A stretch of 64,000 bases of DNA from Nonlabens marinus S1-08 (GTDB lineage Bacteria; Bacteroidota; Bacteroidia; Flavobacteriales; Flavobacteriaceae). This document shows positions 61,097 to 64,000 of this stretch, piece by piece. A model generated the notes under the pieces. That model was not told the DNA's origin. It made no database searches and was given only the letters and a program-made list of their open reading frames with translations. The position numbers and the translations under genes were made by a program. Location: contig NZ_AP014548.1 of the NCBI RefSeq assembly GCF_000831385.1, forward strand, positions 496,001 to 560,000, written 5' to 3'. The stretch's first letter is position 1; each line of letters starts with the position of its first letter.

Positions 61097-62038
61097 TCAA
61101 TCTCGGTTTCTAAGAAACCAGTCAATTTGTTCTTGAACACCTTCATCTAATCCTACTCTTGGATGATACCTTAACAGTTTTATAGCCTTATCGATAACCG
61201 CTTTAGTTCGCAACTGGTCGCCACTGCGGGCTGGCTTTTTAAGTATTTTGATCTGAGTACGTAGTAACTTTTCTACCGTGCGTATTCCCTCTGCCGTAGT
61301 GTATTCTTGATCTGTTCCTAAGTTGAAGATTTCTCCGTCACAAACAGATTCCTTTCCTAGCACGCTTACAATACCTTCAATGATATCCGTAATATGAGTA
61401 AAACTGCGCTTGTGTAATAAGCTCCCCTCAAATAAAGGAAACTCTTTTTGATGCAACGCACAATCAATTAACTGGCTAAACATCTTATCTGGTCGCTCTC
61501 TTGAACCGTAAACAGAGTATAGTCTTAAGGAACACGCAGGAAAATTTCCTAACCTGGAATGGGAAAGAGCAATCTGCTCAGCAGCAAGTTTTGTAACTCC
61601 GTAATTAGAGACTGGCTTTGCCATAGTTTCTTCACCGCAAAAAACATCTGCTCCATATATAGAAGAGGTTCCTATATTGATGAATAGTTTTAAAGATGTA
61701 CAAGCACCTGCAAACTCGGTGAGTCGCTGGGTGGCAATCACATTGTTTTCCAAATAATCTTCAAACGTACAAGTGGGCGCAATGCCTGGTTGTGCTGCGG
61801 CGTGGAATATGTAATCCACATCTACTGGTAGCAGTTTGTGTAAATCTGCAGTTCTTAGGTCTGCTTCTAGAATAGAAATACCAAGGGTTTTGAGTTCGCT
61901 CGCGTTTTGTCGTTTGAGATTGACATCATAGTAATCAGAATAATTGTCTAGTCCTAGAACTTTGTATCCTAATTGATGAAGGCGTTGCGATAGGTGAGAT
62001 CCTATAAAACCTGCGGCTCCTGTTACTAATACTGTCAT
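61097..62038 (-). CDS. NAD-dependent epimerase/dehydratase (extended SDR)
   Basis: A 313-residue sugar-nucleotide enzyme. I start at ATG 62036-62038, giving MTVLVTGAAGFIGSHL; an ATG 15 bp upstream would add MSYSP. Features are the NAD loop GAAGFIGSHL, DNYSDYYDVNLKRQN, SSIYG and the catalytic YxxxK in YGVTKLAAEQ. The overall pattern is that of UDP-glucuronate 4-epimerase-like enzymes, but the exact sugar is not decided. It is divergent from a glycolipid-linked gene set and probably supplies a precursor to it. Confidence 0.88.
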   Translation of the reverse strand: MTVLVTGAAGFIGSHLSQRLHQLGYKVLGLDNYSDYYDVNLKRQNASELKTLGISILEADLRTADLHKLLPVDVDYIFHAAAQPGIAPTCTFEDYLENNVIATQRLTEFAGACTSLKLFINIGTSSIYGADVFCGEETMAKPVSNYGVTKLAAEQIALSHSRLGNFPACSLRLYSVYGSRERPDKMFSQLIDCALHQKEFPLFEGSLLHKRSFTHITDIIEGIVSVLGKESVCDGEIFNLGTDQEYTTAEGIRTVEKLLRTQIKILKKPARSGDQLRTKAVIDKAIKLLRYHPRVGLDEGVQEQIDWFLRNRD

Positions 62039-62187
62039 GGGCGAATAACTCATTTATCAAAAGAAACCATTATCAAGTGAGGCTCAAAGGATTTATTGAG
62101 ATACTTGTAAAAATGGCAAAACTTCAAATTTACTTTAGAATATGCTCGTATTTTCGCAAATTAATCCAATCCTTTTGATAATTCTAC

Positions 62188-62901
62188 ATGAATCAAGCGC
62201 TTACTATCATCGTACCTGTTTATAATGAAGAAGAGAACCTGGCTCGTGTACGGCAAGAAATGGAGCGCTACATGGCAGTCGCCACGGTAAAAACAGGAGT
62301 ACTATTTGTGAATGATGGCTCCCAAGATCAAAGTATAGATCTCATCAGGGAAATTTGTTCACAGAATCCCGCTTTTCAATACATCAATTTTGATAAGAAT
62401 TATGGACTGAGTGCCGCGATAAAAGCAGGGTTTGACCATGTAGAAACAGAGTTTGTAGGTTACATTGATTCTGATTTGCAAACCACACCCATGGATTTTG
62501 ATTTGCTTCTATCTCATATTGGAACCTACGATCTGGTTACTGGCGTGCGATCTAATCGCAAGGATAGTTTTGTAAAAAACATGTCTTCTACTATTGCTAA
62601 CGGTATACGTCGCAGCTTTACTCATGACGGTATGGACGACACTGGGTGCCCATTAAAAGTCATCAAAACAGAATACGCTAAGCGTATACCAATGTTCAAG
62701 GGATTGCACCGTTTTCTTCCAGCCATGATATTGCTACAAAACGGAAAAATAAAACAAGTACCCATTCAACACTTTGAACGTATTGCAGGAACCGCAAACT
62801 TCGGAGTTTGGAATCGGTTGCTGGGACCCTTAATGGACTGCTTTGCTTATTTATGGATGAAAAAAAAATACATCAATTATAAGGTAGCAGATAAAGGATG
62901 A
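62188..62901 (+). CDS. Family 2 glycosyltransferase (polyprenyl-phosphate sugar transferase-like)
   Basis: A 237-residue GT-A fold enzyme. Family motifs are IIVPVYNEEENL, VNDGSQDQS, the DxD in GYIDSDLQT (D94 and D96) and GLSAAIKAGF. The pattern is that of DPM1/ArnC-type transferases that load a sugar on a polyprenyl phosphate. A C-terminal amphipathic segment but no clear membrane helices. It overlaps the next gene by 4 bp. With an ArnT-like gene downstream, it likely makes the lipid-linked sugar donor. Confidence 0.9.
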   Translation: MNQALTIIVPVYNEEENLARVRQEMERYMAVATVKTGVLFVNDGSQDQSIDLIREICSQNPAFQYINFDKNYGLSAAIKAGFDHVETEFVGYIDSDLQTTPMDFDLLLSHIGTYDLVTGVRSNRKDSFVKNMSSTIANGIRRSFTHDGMDDTGCPLKVIKTEYAKRIPMFKGLHRFLPAMILLQNGKIKQVPIQHFERIAGTANFGVWNRLLGPLMDCFAYLWMKKKYINYKVADKG

Positions 62902-63518
62902 GTGATTGGTTAGTATATGCCATAGGGTTCATCGCACAAATTCTTTTTTCAGCAAGATCCATCATGCAATGGGTAGTGTCTGAAAAAAACAAAAGAGTGT
63001 TGACACCTGTGTTGTTTTGGCAACTCAGCTTGATTGCTTCATTCTTATTGTTCATTTACGGGTACCTGAGGGACGACTTTGCTATCATGCTAGGTCAAGT
63101 TCTCACTTACTTTATTTACATACGCAACATGCAATTGCAGCGCAGCTGGCAACTTTTTCCAGGATGGTTGCGGTTATTTTTGTACGCTTTTCCATTGATC
63201 ATTGTTATCATAGGGTTTAATAATCAAGTATACGATAGTGTCTCCTTGTTCCAAAACTCAAATATTCCGCTTTGGCTTTTAATCTTAGGAATTGTGGCAC
63301 AGGTAGTTTTTACTTTGCGATTTTTATACCAGTGGTTTTATTCTGAAAAAAGGAAAGAATCCTCACTACCTATGGGCTTTTGGGTACTGAGCCTTTTAGG
63401 TTCTTTATTAATTTTGACCTATGCGATTATACGTAAGGATCCTGTATTATTGGTAGGTCATTTGTTGGGTATGTTTTTATACTTGCGCAACATAGTAATC
63501 CTGAAAAAACAGTCATGA
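62898..63518 (+). CDS. LpxB-N-terminal-domain-like (LAB_N) membrane protein, duplicated
   Basis: A 206-residue membrane protein built from two copies of the LAB_N unit: FIAQILFSARSIMQWVVSEK...LASFLLFIYGYLRDDFAIMLGQVLTYFIYIRN in the first half and IVAQVVFTLRFLYQWFYSEK...LLGSLLILTYAIIRKDPVLLVGHLLGMFLYLRN in the second (each given in shortened form). Each has about three membrane helices. The domain is found at the N-terminus of some LpxB proteins and alone in such clusters. It overlaps the GT2 gene by 4 bp and the ArnT-like gene by 4 bp, so it is a coupled member of the set. Function unknown; a flippase-like or anchoring role is a guess. Confidence 0.88.
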   Translation: MSDWLVYAIGFIAQILFSARSIMQWVVSEKNKRVLTPVLFWQLSLIASFLLFIYGYLRDDFAIMLGQVLTYFIYIRNMQLQRSWQLFPGWLRLFLYAFPLIIVIIGFNNQVYDSVSLFQNSNIPLWLLILGIVAQVVFTLRFLYQWFYSEKRKESSLPMGFWVLSLLGSLLILTYAIIRKDPVLLVGHLLGMFLYLRNIVILKKQS

Positions 63519-64000
63519 GAGACCTGATAGAAAAACACCCATACTGGACCATCCTTATTTTATGGGGATGCGTTTTTCTAGCGCATCTAGGCGTTCTTTA
63601 TCCTAATATTATGGAAGCCCGCAATTTCATCACGGCTCGAGAAATGCTGACGGAGGGCAACTGGATATTGACCACCATGGACGGCTTGCCACGTTATGAA
63701 AAACCACCTTTACCTACTTGGCTTACTGCGTTTTCCGGAGCCCTTTTCGGTTTCAAAAGTCTTGCAGGGTTGCGACTTCCTGCAGCGTTCATAACACTTG
63801 TACTGTTGTTTGTGATGTATGCGCTTTCGCGAAAGCTGACTCACAACAAAACCTATGCACTTGTGACGACCTTAGTGCTAGGTACCTCATTTTACATCAT
63901 TTTTGCTGGCCGAAACGGCACATGGGACATATTTGCGCATAGTTTTATGCTGTTAGGAATTTACTTTCTGTTCCAGTTTTTTGAAACATCATGGCAGCTC
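63515..64000 (+). CDS. ArnT-like glycosyltransferase (GT39/GT83 family), N-terminal part
   Basis: Open from ATG 63515 to the window edge, 162 codons visible. The ATG overlaps the upstream stop in the ATGA form. The start resembles ArnT/PMT-family sugar transferases: a first helix (TILILWGCVFLAHLGVLYP), then EARNFITAREMLTEGNW, then GLPRYEKPPLPTWL, the conserved loop of ArnT-type enzymes. More helices follow. Such enzymes transfer a sugar from a polyprenyl phosphate to lipid A or another acceptor. The in-frame ALSRKL at residues 103-108 is palindrome-derived. The gene continues beyond the window. Confidence 0.9.
   Translation, partial: MRDLIEKHPYWTILILWGCVFLAHLGVLYPNIMEARNFITAREMLTEGNWILTTMDGLPRYEKPPLPTWLTAFSGALFGFKSLAGLRLPAAFITLVLLFVMYALSRKLTHNKTYALVTTLVLGTSFYIIFAGRNGTWDIFAHSFMLLGIYFLFQFFETSWQL
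63820..63839. repeat. Palindromic repeat copy 17, inside the ArnT-like gene
   Basis: The 14-bp core GCTTTCGCGAAAGC (63823-63836) is exact; outer bases differ. It is translated as ALSRKL. Confidence 0.85.

Noticed and set aside
3035-63839. Regularly occurring repeats as a CRISPR array
   Set aside because: Copies are kilobases apart, lie inside and between genes, and have no uniform spacers or cas genes.
1-64000. tRNA, rRNA, tmRNA and RNase P genes, insertion sequences, integrases and phage genes
   Set aside because: I looked through the intergenic gaps by eye and found no cloverleaf, no rRNA-like sequence, no transposase or integrase ORF and no terminal inverted repeats. A dedicated search could still find a diverged small RNA.

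Overview
The window is a gene-dense stretch of chromosome from a member of the Bacteroidota, almost certainly the family Flavobacteriaceae and probably marine. Several independent signs agree. Many genes carry the Bacteroidota-type -7 promoter element TAnnTTTG (exact before ileS, pdhB, rplM, pyrH, the RND permease and asnS). Lineage-typical families are present: two GLPGLI proteins, two DUF5686 proteins, a carboxypeptidase-regulatory-domain outer-membrane barrel, a PorT-like barrel, and an ExbB/ExbD/ExbD cluster. The translated proteins are flavobacterial in style. I cannot fix the genus from sequence alone. No rRNA, tRNA, CRISPR array, insertion sequence or prophage was seen.

Layout. 1-2 kb: the C-terminal part of a ligase-associated Lhr-type helicase facing a Crp/Fnr regulator and a small membrane protein. 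2-7.3 kb: ileS, a DksA-like gene, a secreted protein and lspA. 7.3-8.8 kb: a histidine kinase and single-domain response regulator. 8.9-11.7 kb: a tight operon of a retropepsin-like protease, RimK ligase, an AstE/aspartoacylase-like enzyme and 5-formyl-THF cyclo-ligase. 11.9-13.6 kb: a lipoprotein esterase and a DUF2071 protein. 13.6-20.6 kb: an outer-membrane barrel and two GLPGLI proteins, divergent from an OmpR-type two-component pair, with three GTTAA boxes at 10-bp spacing in the shared intergenic region. 20.6-25.7 kb: DUF427, an M43-like metalloprotease, egtB/egtD (ergothioneine), thyA. 25.9-31.3 kb: a nucleoside transporter with an extra N-terminal domain, a bifunctional nuclease, etfBA, pdhB. 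31.3-31.7 kb: a gene-free stretch with several strong hairpins, a candidate small RNA. 31.7-41.3 kb: DUF5686, membrane pyrophosphatase, a MgtC/DUF4010 protein, an App1-like phosphatase, a deoxynucleoside kinase and a secreted protein. 41.5-47.7 kb: the translation block rplM-rpsI-rpsB-tsf-pyrH-frr, interrupted by two tandem lipoprotein genes and with a strongly structured leader before rpsB. 47.8-60 kb: DUF5686, an RND/MMPL permease, asnS, rpoN, a membrane protein, a PorT-like barrel and the exbB/exbD energising cluster. 60.3-64 kb: a VIT-family transporter, a sugar epimerase, and a GT2 / LpxB-N-like / ArnT-like glycolipid gene set that runs off the end.

The most striking feature crosses all of these regions. 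A 20-bp perfect palindrome, TTCGCTTTCGCGAAAGCGAA, or a close variant, occurs 17 times, about one per 3.8 kb. All copies share the 14-bp core GCTTTCGCGAAAGC. Nine lie between genes and eight lie inside coding sequences, where all three reading frames are used (AFAKA, FRES, LSRK). In two unrelated secreted proteins it builds residues 15-19 of the signal peptide. I know of no assigned function. It is the best candidate here for an undescribed genome-wide element.
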